Positions 1-13,500 are shown, counted from the first letter of the stretch. The stretch: 64,000 nucleotides of DNA from Leucaena leucocephala (GCA_037074615.1 CM073545.1:13968001-14032000), one strand, 5' to 3'. Notes: generated from the letters alone by a model not told the origin. Numbers and translations are program-made.

Positions 1-1791
1 GTGGTCTCTGCATCTTAGGTAGGCTTACATGGTACACCGTTTTGTTGTACATAAACTTGAATGTTTAACAATTATGAGTCTCTATTTTGTTACTGTTGTA
101 TTAAAAGAGTCCAATTTTCTAGCTTTATTTCTCTTAACTTGCAAATAGCTTAAGCCATGCTGAAATAGAAAGAAGCTGCAAAATGAAAGCAGAGGAAAAA
201 GCAAAGCCCAAAAATCAAAACCCAAAAAAGAGAAGAAAAAAGAAAAGAAAGAAAGAGAGCATATGACAGCAAAAACCTGTAAAAACTAGAGATTAGAGAA
301 ATTTGAAAGATAAACAAATAAAAAAAGTTCCAGGAAGTCATTGAACTTATGGGGGTGAGTTGGAAGCAAAAGAAAGTGACAGTTACAGAGTATTTAGAAA
401 AATGAGTTACAATAGAAAAGGTGTGGGAAACATTAGAGGAGTCTGTGGGGAGTGCTAGCCTCAAAAGTGCTAGCATGCATTCTTGTTTATATTTCTACGC
501 ATCTCTGAGACTTTGTATAGCTGTCTCAGTGTAATTTTCTATATTTATGTTGCTGAATCCTGAATTTGAGTGTTGCTTTGCTATTTTCCTTCGTGTCAGT
601 ATTTAGTTCTTGCAGATGAACATTACTGAATTAAGGGGCGTTATTCTGTTTCATTTTCCCTGTCACTAACTTTCTCTGGAATAGTAGAGGGTTCCATCAC
701 AATGGAACATCACACAAAGTCAAAGAAAAGGAATGCATTTAAAATGATCTGAACTCCAAATCATGAGCTATATGATTGCCAACACTGATGTATAAATTTA
801 TTAAAAACCATAATTACAAGAACCAAAATGCGATGGACTGCAAACCCAAGATATGCTGCGAATTCCACAAAAATTAGCATTCTCAAAACTACACTACTTC
901 GATGTACAATAAAAGTGCACCCGGAATGGAAGAATATCCAGTTATGCTTTGAAATGTGAAGTAAAGAATCTGATCATACTGGTCCCAACATAATATAGTT
1001 AAATGAAATGGGCCTGAATCGTTACCAAAAGATGATCAATTTGATACAAGTTATCATGCAATCAACATATCTCCAATTCCTCTTGTTATGGAAAAAAGAA
1101 AGTAGGAAATTATATGAGTATAAGGTTTAAAATTTAGTCTATTACAATCGAGAACTTCTAACATTGTCCATGACATCAATCTAAATAAGGGAACTTATTA
1201 TTTTCTTTTTTCTTCTTGAGAAGCATAAACTACAATCTCCCATGCATTTTCTAATTGGTCTACAAACCTCCCTTGAAACCGTAAAAAATCCTATACATAC
1301 ATGAACTATAACCCTAAACAAGCCTGTCTGATTTTTTGGGAGATAAAACAAACCCCTTCTGTTCTAAATTTCGAATAACGGAGCAAAAATCCAGGGGATC
1401 AAAGTATTGTAGTCTTCTTTTCCTCACGCAGATATGCACAATAAGGGGGAAATTCAAACAGATAGAAAGCAAAAAATCAGAAGAAAATAAAATCGAAAGC
1501 CAACTACAAAATCCGGTAAATACCATACGCAGATGATACTCTTACAATTCTCACATGGTATGAAATCTATAGTTTTTTTTTTTTTTTGCCAATAATTGCA
1601 AAATTAATACTTGAAACGAGTGGCAGATGACACAAATGGAAACGATTGCCGAACGATGTTTATGGGAAAGAAAAGAGGATAAAGGAAATCCATCACATGA
1701 TAAGAATTCCAAGATTTCATTTCACATAGAACTTAAGTTGTCATTCAATCGAATAAGAGTTGCTGAATCAATAGACAGATATGGAAGGTAC
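1..1791. other. No gene recognised; AT-rich flank of the cysteine-rich gene
   Basis: I read both strands and found only short frames of low-complexity composition (for example Phe/Leu/Ser-rich runs around 150-476). The second exon of the minus-strand gene starting at 1940 ought to lie here or beyond the left edge; I looked for a matching Cys-containing exon and did not find one. Confidence 0.4.
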
Positions 1792-1940
1792 CTCTTTTGA
1801 TCGTCGTGACGGCGACAAACGAAGAAGGAAGGGTGGAATCTGCAAGACGTAGAAGTGTTGGAAGTGGGATCATAAGATTGATTGCATCTCTTGCAAAGCT
1901 TATGCTGATTTTGCGTTTCCTCACTCTTCTCTTTCTCCAT
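1792..1940 (-). CDS. First exon of a small cysteine-rich (putative zinc-binding) protein, partial
   Basis: The exon starts at the ATG at 1940 and reads about 49 residues beginning MEKEKSEETQNQHKLCKRCN. It has a CxxC pair (CKRC), then a Cys and CRFHP, then VCRRHDDQKR, and ends at a consensus donor (AG|GTACC) at 1792/1791. The spacing of Cys and His suggests metal binding. From memory a small plant protein family has this CRFHPSFFVCRRHDDQ block followed by a second Cys-containing exon, but I cannot name it with confidence. The second exon was not found, so the gene is incomplete in this window or continues past base 1. A decayed relative of this exon lies at 14880-15035. Confidence 0.6.
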
Positions 1941-2159
1941 CTTCCAGGTTCGACGCTCACACTCCGCGCATAGGAAAATTACAATTTGACCCGTTAGTTT
2001 TTTTCTCAGTTTGATTTTCTCTGTTGGGAAAATTACAATTTAACCCGTTAGTTTTTTTTTTTTGGAAATCTTTCCGTTTTCTCTCTTTCGAATATGAATT
2101 TTCTTATTGAACCAAAATATCTAAATTTTTGTAGTTAAAAAAGCAAATACATATAATAT

Positions 2160-2801
2160 GGGTAAAAGTATACCTTAAATCTTTAATTTTATAATATTTC
2201 AGTTTAGTCATTTAATTTTAATTTTAAGATAAAGATGCATCTAACACCCTAAATTAATTTAAAAAAAAAATAATTAGCATCTTAAAATATTTAAGAGTAT
2301 AATTAGCACTTTAAATTAATTTTGGAAGTGCGATCAGTACCTTAAAGTATTTAAATTGATACAATTTCGCTATTTTACTGACAAAAATATAAATTTATAT
2401 CCGATTAATATCACATTTTTTTATTTCAACGCATTATTATTTAAAATGTCCACGTGTCATATTGTTTAAAAAAGAGTACTGAAAATTTTTTAAAATTGAC
2501 ATTATATATAATTCATATATGAATATTGATAAATTTTATAGTTTATTTAGTACAATTTATTAAAATAATATTATACATGTGACATTTTAAACAATAATAT
2601 TTAAATAAAAAGTTTATGTGACATTTTAAACAAAAATTTGTATTTTTATTAGCGAAAAGGTAAAATTATAACAATTTAAATACTTTAAGGTGTTAATTGT
2701 ACCTCTAAAATTAGTTTAGAGTGTTGCTTGTACCCTTAAATATTTTAAGGTGCAAATTGCTCCTCTAAAATTAGTTTCGGATGCTGAATGTATTTTTACC
2801 C
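2160..2801. repeat. Candidate non-autonomous TIR element, very AT-rich
   Basis: The stretch opens with GGGTAAAAGTATACC and closes with GTATTTTTACCC, imperfect inverted ends. Inside, the left half (about 2270-2370) and right half (about 2690-2790) repeat TTAAAATATTTAAG-like and AAATTAGTTT-like motifs in opposite orientation, so the whole could fold as a long imperfect hairpin. I could not define a clean target-site duplication. It may be a Mutator-type MITE, or simply a palindromic AT-rich relic. Confidence 0.4.
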
Positions 2802-4429
2802 TTAATTTTATAAAAGAGAAAATTTAGATCAAGTTTATTGTATTCATTTTATCAAATATTTTAATATGATAATTTTATTTAACTTAAACTCATATGACAA
2901 AAATAATATAAATAATAAGGTATGATCGGAGAACTTAATATAATGGATATAAAGAATTTAATATAAATATAATTCTTTTACAACACATCTTTTCAACCTT
3001 TTAACTCAAACACTTTGTTAGTCTCAACTAATTTTTTTATGCTAATCATTGTTATTTCAAAAAATTTATTAGACTTGCGTTTATGATGTTTTATCAAATA
3101 TTAAAAATTCAATGTTGATATTTTCTTGTTAATGAAATAATGGGGTTAGGTTGAAAGACCAACCGAATAATTATTGAATAGCAATAAAAATGCAGATATT
3201 ATACTCACTCTGGTCTTAATTAGGAGTTTATTTTAGTTCTAAATATAAGACCTCAATTTATCCTATTTTTCAATTTATAATTTTTATTTCAAATATCCTT
3301 ATTAATTACATATGTTAAAAGAGTTTTTATTAAGGGATAATTCTAATGTATATGATTAAAGATGACATTTTTAAAAACCAATATCTAACTATTACAAATA
3401 ATTAATTTAACTAATTTTTTTAATATCTATAAATTAATTATCCAACTCTTATATTATAGCTTAAAAAGAAGTGGTACATGACGAGAAAATGATGTAAATG
3501 ACAAGAAGTTGACACAAGTCCCCGCTAGGTGATGCCAAGAACTGACCTCACAACTTCCTGTTTTATCCTTGTCCTCCAGATGCATATGCCAAACGGTTAT
3601 TAGAACCAATAGTACATTGGAGGGTCAATTATTGAACTTAAGAAGATAATTATTCTTATGCTCATAACTACATATTCATTCGGAAATAGTATTTTCCAAG
3701 AATGTCCTATTTAGAACCAAACACTGAATTGAACCACATTGTGCCTGCCCCAATATCAATTCGCTAATAAGAAATTACGCAATTGGAAAGCAATGCAGCC
3801 ATGAATCAAATGTAAATTTGTGCTGGGATAACCATAGTTGAATTAATAAAACCAGAATCTTCAGGATTTAGTACCCCTTTGTCTACAATACAAAAATGAG
3901 AATGTGAGTTCTCCAGTCAGTTATGAGTTTCTCAGCAGTAGGCTGCAGAATATCTATCTAAGACGCCCAATAATGAGAAAATCACCATAAAATTTTAAGA
4001 AATGAATGTAATTACAAGAAAGTCCTACAATAAATGAGTACTATGCAATAACAAATTCTATGATAGGAAATGACATTAGATCCATGCTGCTCTTGACTAT
4101 TATATTCCTTCTTTGACACCTCAGAGTTATTTTCCCAAAACTCTACCGGATAACATCCACCAACAAGCAAAACCAAGCACAATTGGTCATTACCTTTACC
4201 TACACAATTGAAATGCAATGGCTTTACTAACAATGCTTGCCACTTTAAATAACTTACAGTCTCCCACTAATATCAGATTTATCATCAATTAATCATTTGC
4301 ACAATCCATTACAACAATTTAAAACGAAAGAAACAGAATCAGAAATAAAATAGAGGACTTAAAACAATCACTGACGATACCAGAATTTCTTCATTTCTGA
4401 ATACAGTCTTTCAGACCAATGTTTCTTTC
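2802..4429. other. Non-coding AT-rich stretch
   Basis: I see no supported coding exon here on either strand. A minus-strand frame at 4012-4233 (with CYPVEFWENN) is short, has no clear partner exon and could be 3' UTR of the gene ending at 4430. Confidence 0.35.
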
Positions 4430-6097
4430 CTATAATCTCGCATTTCTTTTCCAATTTGCTACAGCTCTATGGACTTTAGCTTTAGCCTCACTAATCTCCT
4501 TAGCTGAAAATTTATGTTCTATGATTCCCAATGGTCCAGGTTGCAGCACGTTAATCAGTCTCCATCTCTTTCTCAAACTGTCTGAAAAATACAAGGAAAT
4601 CTTACACAAGGAGTGTCAATAACTGAAAATCTCATAACATGTACATAATATTATAATTAGGACTTTCACATAAAGTGAAGTTTACCAATCCCATTTTAAC
4701 AAAATGGCATCACTTTCTGCAATTAACTCCTGTAGCTGACATTAAAGGAAAGTCTCATAGAGTTGTTGGCCTTGATTTCAATCAGGCCACCATATGAAAT
4801 CAGATGATAGAAAATGTACAGTAAACTATGACGAGGCTCTCAATGTTCTTGTTGACTGCATTACATGGCCATGAGTCCGAATTGCTTATAACAAAGTAAT
4901 TCTCCTAACTCCTTAAGATTTAGTACTCCTAGGGTCCTTAATACTGACCTATTTAACTAATCTTATTTGATTAAAGAAATTAGTTAAGTTAGTTAATATG
5001 ACATATTTTATCTAAAACACCCTAATTATTTTCCTTAACTCTCTCCCTCCCTCCCTCTCTTGATTGATTATTGTTGAAGAAATATCATAGGGGTAATTTG
5101 AGAAAATGTTGATAAATATAGAAAATAGGTTTTATATTTAGGGCTAAGATCAACTCCCAATTAGCTCCCATATTAAGGACATGATTAGTATTAAATTGAC
5201 TCCTCAATTACACCAATGATTAACAGAGAGCACTTTTGTGTATTATAAATGCAATAAAATAGGCAGTGAAAATATTCAAAGAATAACTACAGTGGATGAG
5301 TTGAGGCAATTCTTTCAATCGATGCTCAATAGGATTGAATTCTCAGTACCAGTCGGTCCTCTTCCTCCAGTTTGTTGAACCATAATCAATAATAATAGAT
5401 ATCATTTTATACATTTTCTTCATAAAGCAACTTTGAGTTTCCATTTCGTGCAACCTGGTATGAATACGATGATGCAATGCACCAAGTTATCCCTCAGAAT
5501 TCAGATAGCAGTTAGAGAGACCAGTAGGAGACAATCTTAACTCGAGTAGTTACTTACTACGTCGAAAAAGTCACATACACCGAATTCATTAATTTATACA
5601 CACAAAATGAATGAATTTGCAATGTAAGGATTATATCAAGCGATCTTATGGAATGGCTTCAACAGCCAAAAATATCAAAATGTCAAGCAATTAATGAAAA
5701 AAAATTCACAAATCAAAATTGAAAGGATCCCAAAGATGATGACGACAAAGAAACCAGAGATTGGCACCTGATTAGCCCAGAAAAGGGCAAGGAACTTCGA
5801 AACCCTGCTAAGGAAACCCTCATTGCCGTACACTTGTGCTCCCGCGAACACTGCAAAATTCAAACCAGATGAATTGTGTCCAAGTCAGGCGGAGTAGCCA
5901 GCGAAACTTGATGGAAATTTACTGAGGAGAGACTGGGTCGATGTCGAAGGAGAGAGGAGACGGCGAGCAGACCGAGGACTGAGGAGACAACTGTAGTGGC
6001 CGAGTAGAGAGTGGTCCGTGCCGCCGTGGAGATTGGAGAAAGAAGCTTCGGCCTGTGAGTTCAAGTGATTCAAAGTTATAAAAAAGTGAGAAAACAA
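4430..6097 (-). CDS. Small unidentified multi-exon gene
   Basis: Four pieces join in phase. A 5' exon lies at about 5915-6097. Exon 5755-5850 begins after TTTTGCAG and reads FAGAQVYGNEGFLSRVSKFL then ALFWANQVPIS. Exon 4686-4716 reads SDAILLKWD. Exon 4577-4430 reads LRKRWRLINVLQPGPLGIIE, then EHKFSAKEISEAKAKVHRAV, and ends NWKRNARL-stop. The phases 1, 2 and stop agree, and the last exon looks like real protein rather than chance. The start is unclear: the first splice creates an ATG across the junction (A|TG), while an upstream ATG at 6097 gives a longer Ser/Leu-rich leader. The donor at 5755 is weak (G|GTTTCT); a stronger one at 5768 would break the phase. I do not recognise the family; the protein is basic at its C-terminus, and no function is proposed. 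Confidence 0.5.
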
Positions 6098-7758
6098 GAA
6101 AAATAATTATTTAAAAAAATATGCAAGTTAATCACTATTTTTTTATAAGTTTATTTTTAGACTTTCTTAATTCTCTTTCAAATAAATAACAAAAATTATT
6201 ACTAAAATAATTAATTTTAAGAATTTTTTAATATAAAATGTTATCATACAAAAATAAAACAACATAACCAAGGCTTTCCGGCATATGTAGAACATGACAT
6301 CATCTATTTTTCGACGGCAATTTGACAATATTAAAAGGAATTATCATCCTCCTAAATTTTATCTAGACTAAATGAAATGTAACTCTTCATAAAGATCTCA
6401 TCAGTAACCTGGAACAAGTAATTTAAGATTTCCAAGAATCCTTTCAATATCTCAATTCGAAAGTATATTCATCAATGCTAATACTTTAAATCTAGCTCCT
6501 ACATTTATAAGGTTGCGATATTAATAATATACTTAGTGATATATTTAGTAGAATAGAAGTGGATTCTTGTACTTCCATTTCTAATATTTTAAATTATTTT
6601 AGTTTTATCAAAAAAATTGATAATTGAGATGATAGAAGTAGAAGTAAAATTTTTTGGACCATTTTACCTTAATTATAAAATTTTTAGACAACTTTAATCC
6701 TTCCTAAATTATAAAAAAAATATTTTGGATCATTTTACCCTAAATTATAAAAAAAATATATAAATTTTATATTCATTTTTATCCTACTAAATAAATTTTT
6801 AAAATTTATTTCGAGCCTAATTTTATTTTTATTTCTATTTCTATCTCTATAAAAAAAAATTTATCCTATCAAACGTACCTAGATCCACACAGGGCTGGAT
6901 AATTTACACGAGAAAAGTCAAAATTTGAAGCAATACCTTTTGCCTTGCTACAATTTTCTTTGGTCGTGATGAAATCCAAACTTTCAAATAGGTGAAACTC
7001 TATTTTTCTTTTGTTTTGTTTTTTGTTATCAGAGAAGGCGAATCGCTCGAACAAAAAAGTTTAACTCAGAGAGAAATTATATCCCAGATTATCCTTATAA
7101 ATAAAGAATTTCAAACGAGGAGGGCAAGAAAATAAATTTCAGTAGTAGTTAAATCCTCTTTAGTTAAGATATTCGTAATCTTGTTTTGACTTCTAAGAAT
7201 GTGTTGGAGTTTCAAATTTTAAGAATTTTGTATAAGTCTCTATATCTATACAACTAACAAACTGCATCTTTCAATATTTCTATTAGACAGCATCTCAATC
7301 ACATTTTTAAAATCAGATTCAAGAATAATCTTTTTAAATTTAAGATATATATTTTTGATCTTAGTCTCTTTCACATCTTTTGTTTAGGACTAATGTAGCG
7401 TTGTTACATTGGATTACTCAAGTTAGCCCAACTTTCTCTGCATTCTTAAATCACGTAAATGTTGTCATTTACAAGTTACAAGAAGAATTTACTCAATGAT
7501 ATTTTTTTTATGATTTTAGTGACCCATTGGAAAATGATGTCAATATGGTGCTTAAATCTTTTTCTACTCACTATAATACCAACTTTAATTGTATAATTTT
7601 CTTCATTTTATGTAATTGATCTTTTTATCAAAAAGATAAAAAATATAAAAGAATAGAAGGTGGGCATCAACCTAAAAAAATCTCACCACTTGTCCATTTT
7701 CATGACAACATTGAAACGGCACTATAAATACAAAACTATTAGCATTGTGTTATTATGA
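6098..7758. other. Non-coding, AT-rich intergenic region
   Basis: No supported exon or RNA gene was seen. The sequence is made of A/T runs and short direct repeats such as TTTTGGACCATTTTACC near 6650 and 6730. The part nearest 7758 should include the 3' UTR of the NPH3-family gene. Confidence 0.4.
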
Positions 7759-10700
7759 TCATGAAACAGAGTGACGCCTACGCCTTGGAAAAGGGAAGCG
7801 ACCTTCAGAACCAACTCTAGCACGAAACGACTTAATACTATTAATCCGAAACAGAGAATTAAGCTTACTAAGTTTAAGAGTAAAAGATTTAAAGAACTTG
7901 TTTGCAGGATTAGTCCTCACAAACTCTTGCTTCATATGAAAATGATCTTTCTCCAAATCAGTGAGCCTCATTCTCATTCTCGCCACTTCTAGTTTCAGTT
8001 CTCTGTTCTCTCTTCTTACTGATGCATAGTTATCTCTTGGAGAAATGGCTCCACTCCCTGCACCACTTCCTGAACGTTGAGGAAACTGATGATGATGACC
8101 ATGCAGTCCACTGAAGAACATGTGGCTGTGTCCACCACCACTCATGGCGTTCCTAAGCCTTATTTGCTCAAAGTATAGAACTTGTACCATCATCTGCACC
8201 GGTAGCCTTTCGTTTTGCGCCGCGTGGCTGCCTGCTTCTTCGCTCAGTTTCTGACAATCTATGGTCTTGCATAGCCTCTGTTTCTCTGACTCCTTCATGT
8301 TTGGATGAACCTGATATAACCAAAATCTCGAATGACGAACATATAACTTGGAAGCTAATTAATTATAGGGTTAATACTATTATTGGTACTTATATTTTAA
8401 GCGAATTTTAGTTTTAGTCCATATATATTTTTAAATTGTGATTTTTAGTCCCTATAATTTTATAAAAATTTAATTTAAATTGATGTCATTAAATATAGGG
8501 TCAAAAACTAAAATTTATTAAAAGTACACGAACCAAAACCTAAACTCTTTGTACTTTTAACGGGTTTAGGTTTTGATCTTTTTATTTTAAAAAAAATTTG
8601 GTTTAGGTCCCTATTGGTAACAATATTAACTTTTTATTAAAAGTTAATGCTATTAAATTTAGACTAAATCTTTATAAAACTATATGAACTAACTACGATT
8701 TGAAAATACGGAGACTAAACCATAATTGGATCAAACTCCAAGAACCAATAATAGTATTAACCCTTAATTATGGGTTATAGTGCAAATCTACCCACATTCT
8801 TCCATGCGAATTTGACACCATAAAATTTCTTAGGTGCAACATTATACATAAATGTTTCTAACTGGAGCTAAAATGTCATGTTTTTTTTTTTGTTACAAAA
8901 TGTCATGTTTGTTAAATGTAAATAATGTCTGTTACTTTATGATGCTTAGACGTCAAGAGGGCCCGCCACATTAAAGTAACAGACATTAGGTATAGGGAAC
9001 CGATATGACATTTTTGAACATTAATGTGTACTATTGTACCTGAAAAAACCTTACGGCGTTAGACACGGGCATGGGAGAATATACATATTTTCCCCTTAAC
9101 CCATTACTTATTAAGTGAAATAAAGGTGAGCGATATTACCTTGAGAAATATATCAATAGCTCTGTAGAGTCCATCACCTACAATACGTGCATGATCTGGA
9201 AGTAACTCAGCTAGTGCTATGAATTTTGATGGCAAAATATTTGGATCCAATGCTACCTCAGAAAGAAAACCATCCAACAACTTGGATACCTTGAGAATTG
9301 AGCTTTGTTTTGGAGATCCAGGGCTATCAAAATCATATACCATTTCACTTTCATCTCTCAAATCACCATCTTCATTATCATCATCCTCATCCAAGTTCAG
9401 AAAAATAGAGAAGATCCTCAGTATAGAATCCATATCATAAGTTGTACCATGAGGGTTCTGATGTGGATTTGATGGGATTAAGATGTCTTCAAGAATTGCC
9501 TGATCAAGTTGTAAACCAATCCGCCGTTCCAAATCCGATCGCGTAGAAACAGATACCGATGATTCTATCGCGGCTTTCAACAAACTCGAAAGAAATGCCA
9601 TTGGAACTTGACTTTTCCTTGATTGAGTAGGTAGTAAGCTAACAATGGCTTCAATAATCACCCTTTGTTTCTTCTGCAATTCTAAATCTTTTGAACTTCC
9701 TTTGACTTCTTGACATTCCCTAACAACAATACCCTGCAGGGAATTATGTGCATAACTTATCAGTATTTTGCTGATCATGTCTTGTTTTAGTCCCTTCGAC
9801 TTCACCGCGGATACGACTCGTTGGAAGAGATTAAGACTAAGAACATTAAGAAAATTTCCCCACCAATCTGAGGGAGTTTCTGGTTCCAAATTTGACGTAG
9901 TCTTGGAAGGGAAGTTATGGTCAAGTTTAAGTAAACCAGAAGTAAGTTGCTCTTTGCATGCATTATTTGCAATTGCATTGATTAGTCTGCTAATAAGGTT
10001 TATGTGTTCTGACATGGGAAGAAGAGATTCACAACAATGAAGAACAGTTATTGTGTTTGGTATGCTGGGGAGAACTGTGTCCTTCAAGTATGTTTCAACT
10101 TGGCTCTCCAAGTTCTTCTCTGAAAACTCTTCTGTCATTTCCAGAAAATGGGCTAAGCAACGAAGCATGGCGATGTTCGACAGGGTGAACTCGACATTGA
10201 TTCCATAACAGAATTTCGCAGCTAGCTCGAATGCCATTGCTCCACCTGGTATAGCTGCAAGACTTATGCGCGAAACTTTCGAATCTTTGGCTTCTGATAG
10301 CAGTTTCCGAATTCTTCCACTCCGAGAAACAAGAGGAAACTGTTAAAAGAAATGCAGCCAAATTACTAAGTTCACTCCAAAATTTGCAATGTTCATAAGT
10401 GAATTTATAAGTGCAAATACACATTTTAACAGCTAATGATAGCAAATAACAAATGTGATTAGAGAATTTGATCTAATGGATATAAACAACTTGACTTAAG
10501 TTTTATCCATTGCAAAAATGCAACCAAATCATTAAAGTTCCCTACAGGCGAACTTTATAGACCACATGGTATGTAGTACCTCATTCAATCCATTCAGTCT
10601 TGTATTTTTCACAAATGACCATAAATTAATAATAAAAAAATTGTGGGGTGGATCATTATGTTCATAATTCTCATCAGTTTCTATTAATAATGAATCCTAA

Positions 10701-11919
10701 GCTTGAAATTCACTTGTAACAAAAAAAAAAAAATAGCTGAATATGAAGCAACAAGCTATGAAAATGGCAGTTTTTTCTGTTTTACCTTGTGAAGTGCAAA
10801 GCATGATGCTCCAACTTCAATGGTAAGGTCACTAGTAACATCAGATATTGGCCTGTAATAAACAATTGTGATCCAATCATTATACAAAACAGGCATGAAT
10901 GATGACTTCAACTTAAAGTAACTAGTGCATGCATACATATAAACAAAATTCTGATTATTCCAGCATTTGTATTGTAAGAGCCTCTTCAAGAGCAAAACAA
11001 TTGTTCAATCTACCTTGAACATCACAAATCAAAGGTGAACTAATCTTTCAGGATGTAAACGGATTCGTAATGCAGAAATAGATAAAATATAGTAACATGG
11101 TTCTAGAGTACAATCGAATATTTAGTTTTTTTTTTCCTATACACGCTAGTATCCTTTTATTAGAGATAATTTTGTTTGAGGCACTATTAAGAAATAAATG
11201 TGAGGTACTGATTATACCATTGTAATAGAACTCTTCATTTCAACCCAAATTGATAATTACAGATAGGAAGAGGAAACCATAAGGCCACACTCTGTCCTTG
11301 TCAAGTTTGTTTGTGGATGTTCTTCCCATGTGAGGCTACAAGGTTTTTTTGACAGAAGATGAACTCATTTTATGTCTCCATACTTATTTTAAGGCATAAA
11401 ATTTTGTAAAAGCATGGGAATGATTGGCAGAAAAACATTGATAGGCGTTTACATGGTTGGCCTATTAGATTTGGACATTCAGATAATGTTATACAACTCT
11501 ATCAGCAAAATTTCAGCGTTTTTTTCCACAGATTTGGCTGATCTATCTTGGTAAATAAAAGGGAAATTTTGACTAACAAGCTGTTAAGAGGTGGTAAGTG
11601 GTTTCACCCTGTAAGAAGGAGAACATAAGTTCAAATTTCAAGAAACATAATTGTTGGAAGAGGTAAAAGCACTTTGTACTTTAAGTATTGATAGAGATTA
11701 GTACCCTTGATTAAACTAAAAAAAGGGGGCAAATTTCACATTGCTTCACGAATCTGAATGCACTTTTGGTGGAAAGATTGAGAAAGAATACGGCACCAAT
11801 GAGATTCATAAACAGCATGATACTTACCATTCAGTGGCATGTCTTATGCTTGAACTTGACCGAAAGGATCTCTTCCCAGATATACTGGTCTTTAATTCAC
11901 CAACAGTAACAACTCCCAT
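7759..11919 (-). CDS. BTB/POZ and NPH3 domain protein (NPH3/RPT2-like family), complete
   Basis: Likely a substrate adaptor for CUL3 E3 ubiquitin ligases, the role shown for NPH3 in phototropin signalling; the family acts mostly at the plasma membrane. Four exons join in phase: 11828-11919, 10786-10852, 9140-10339 and 7759-8310, giving about 636 aa, normal for the family. The start MGVVTVGELKTSISGKRSFR is the family N-terminus. The BTB fold follows from PISDVTSDLTIEVG (about 32) through FPLVSRSGRIRKLL. The NPH3 domain runs roughly 210-505, from DWWGNFLNVLSLNLFQRVV to LPVQMMVQVLYFEQIRLRNA. A coiled coil lies near 551-585 and the tail ends RRRRHSVS. NPH3 itself ends in an R-x-S signal whose third-last serine binds 14-3-3 when phosphorylated; here the third-last residue is also Ser. 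Best remembered match in type is the At1g03010/At5g67385 group. No frame damage was seen. The last intron holds two TIR elements. Confidence 0.95.
8367..8763. mobile_element. TIR MITE in the last intron of the NPH3 gene (probably Mutator type)
   Basis: About 397 bp bounded by near-perfect inverted ends, GGGTTAATACTATTATTGG on the left and its complement on the right (CCAATAATAGTATTAACCC). The flanks repeat TTAATTAT at 8359-8366 and 8764-8771, an 8-bp duplication (9 bp with one mismatch), which fits a Mutator-type MITE. Internally it has GTCCCTATA-like motifs common in such elements. It has no coding capacity and lies inside an intron. Confidence 0.7.
8772..9102. mobile_element. Second inverted-repeat element abutting the first in the same intron
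   Basis: The left arm from GGGTTATAGTG through CATTCTTCCATGC and CCATAAAATTTCTTAGGTGC has a diverged inverted partner on the right, ending CCCCTTAACCC. A tighter inverted repeat (AATGTCTGTTACTTTA with TAAAGTAACAGACATT) sits near the middle, around 8926 and 8972. The end is only about 38 bp from the splice donor at 9140. The target duplication is not clear, so the class is undecided. Confidence 0.5.
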
Positions 11920-13440
11920 CTGCATAAAAGCCTGCCAATTCCCAATGTGCCACTGATTTGGCAATAGGAGTATCAGGTTTAGTTTAAGAAAGCACTTTTG
12001 CGTTTGGTGCGATAAAATTCTCTCTTATATTTACCTCATACAGCACAAAATCAGTTCTCCAAACAACTCATTCCATTCCAATTTACTCAAAAGGATAGTA
12101 GGTAGAATGGTCTTTTGAGGATTCTCTAGCCTCTTGTTTCTTGTTTGTGCAAGGCTTTTGTGGTCTTCCCAAAAATTCATATCCCAACACAGTGTCTTCA
12201 AGCTGGTTTCCTTTATCAGGATATGCCAAATGTTTAACCAAGCAATAAATCTTCCATTTATCTTGTCATTGGATGCTCTGTTTCCAAGAAGCAAAATTTC
12301 ATATCAGAGGCTTGCTATTTGCCAAGGTGACGGGGTTACAGGATAGGATAATTAACCCTGAAAATATATGAAGAACTTGAGAGATAGAAGAATATGAGAA
12401 GCCGATTTATCCTAAAGCTATCCTAAAGTATGAACTATAGTTTCATGTGCAATATGGAATGAGAATTGCTTAAAAGGCTACCTGTGATAGATATTGATCA
12501 TCTGCCATTTCTGACTCAACCAACACCAAATTCAGCTCTCAATGTCTCAAAGAAGCTTATCACAATTATAATCTCCTCCCTAAAACCATGACATTCGAGA
12601 AAAATGAAAACTATGTCGCCGTTGAAGAAATCCGAGGGATTCTGAAGATTCTCTAGCCTCTTCTTCTTTCTTGTTTGTGCATGAAATCAAAACTTGTAGT
12701 GAAGAAAAAGTCAAATGAACGCATGCTGGGCTGAAGAAAGTTGGGGGAGACTCAAAACAGACTTTAAGGGCTAGTGTTTATAATGAACTAAATCCATAAA
12801 AGTCAAGGCAAACTCGAACGCGGTTCCACTTTTCGGTGAAAGGTAGTAGAGAGACTTATTACTGGCCTTCTCTTTCTTGTTTTTCTACACCATTTTTTGG
12901 TTTTAAAAATTATTGAAGGAATTCTCAAGTGTTGTGGTGCTTTCTGGGGTTGTAATAATGTCTGGCCAAAGCAGGCCATATAAAAAGATTAGCATGAATA
13001 GAACCATATTATTATATTGACGCTCACAATATGGACATGATATATTGAGAATCATGGTTAAAAACATGATAAAAAGTTAAAAAGTTGTAGCTTTTGATTG
13101 TCAAAAGAGAAAGAGAATTATCTTAATCTATGGTGATTAAGGAAAAATAAGGCCAACAAAGAAGGCATAGCTATTGAGATCGATATTAATTAGCGTACCT
13201 GCTGGTAATTGAGGAAGTAAATTTTTCGCAATAAGCCAAGGGAGGATTTCTTGACATTTTGGCCAACATTGAAATGAAAGATAGGCATATTATTATTATC
13301 ATTGGTTCAGCTGTGAAAAGATAGTGCCGTCAATCATGATGTTCAGCAACCTTAGACCCCACCCCCCTCAAAATTTATGGCCTGTGGGGACCTACACTTA
13401 ATTCCTTCCCTCCACTGCCCGGATCACATTCTCCCTCAAG
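11920..13440. other. Upstream region of the NPH3-family gene
   Basis: This should contain the promoter and 5' UTR of the minus-strand gene starting at 11919. A direct repeat occurs: GATTCTCTAGCCTCTTGTTT at about 12119 and a close version at about 12649, each followed by CTTGTTTGTGCA. I found no supported exon; frames around 12031-12346 are opposite-strand pairs without family resemblance. Confidence 0.4.
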
Positions 13441-13441
13441 C

Positions 13442-13499
<58 letters not shown>
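13441..13499. repeat. Compound microsatellite (CT)n(TA)n
   Basis: An uninterrupted CT run passes directly into a TA run of roughly 26 bases, interrupted once by G. It lies about 1.5 kb upstream of the NPH3-family start codon. Confidence 0.9.

Positions 13500-13500
<1 letters not shown>

Noticed and set aside
150..476. 108-codon minus-strand frame rich in Phe, Leu and Ser
   Set aside because: Low-complexity hydrophobic reading of an A/G-rich stretch; no family resemblance.
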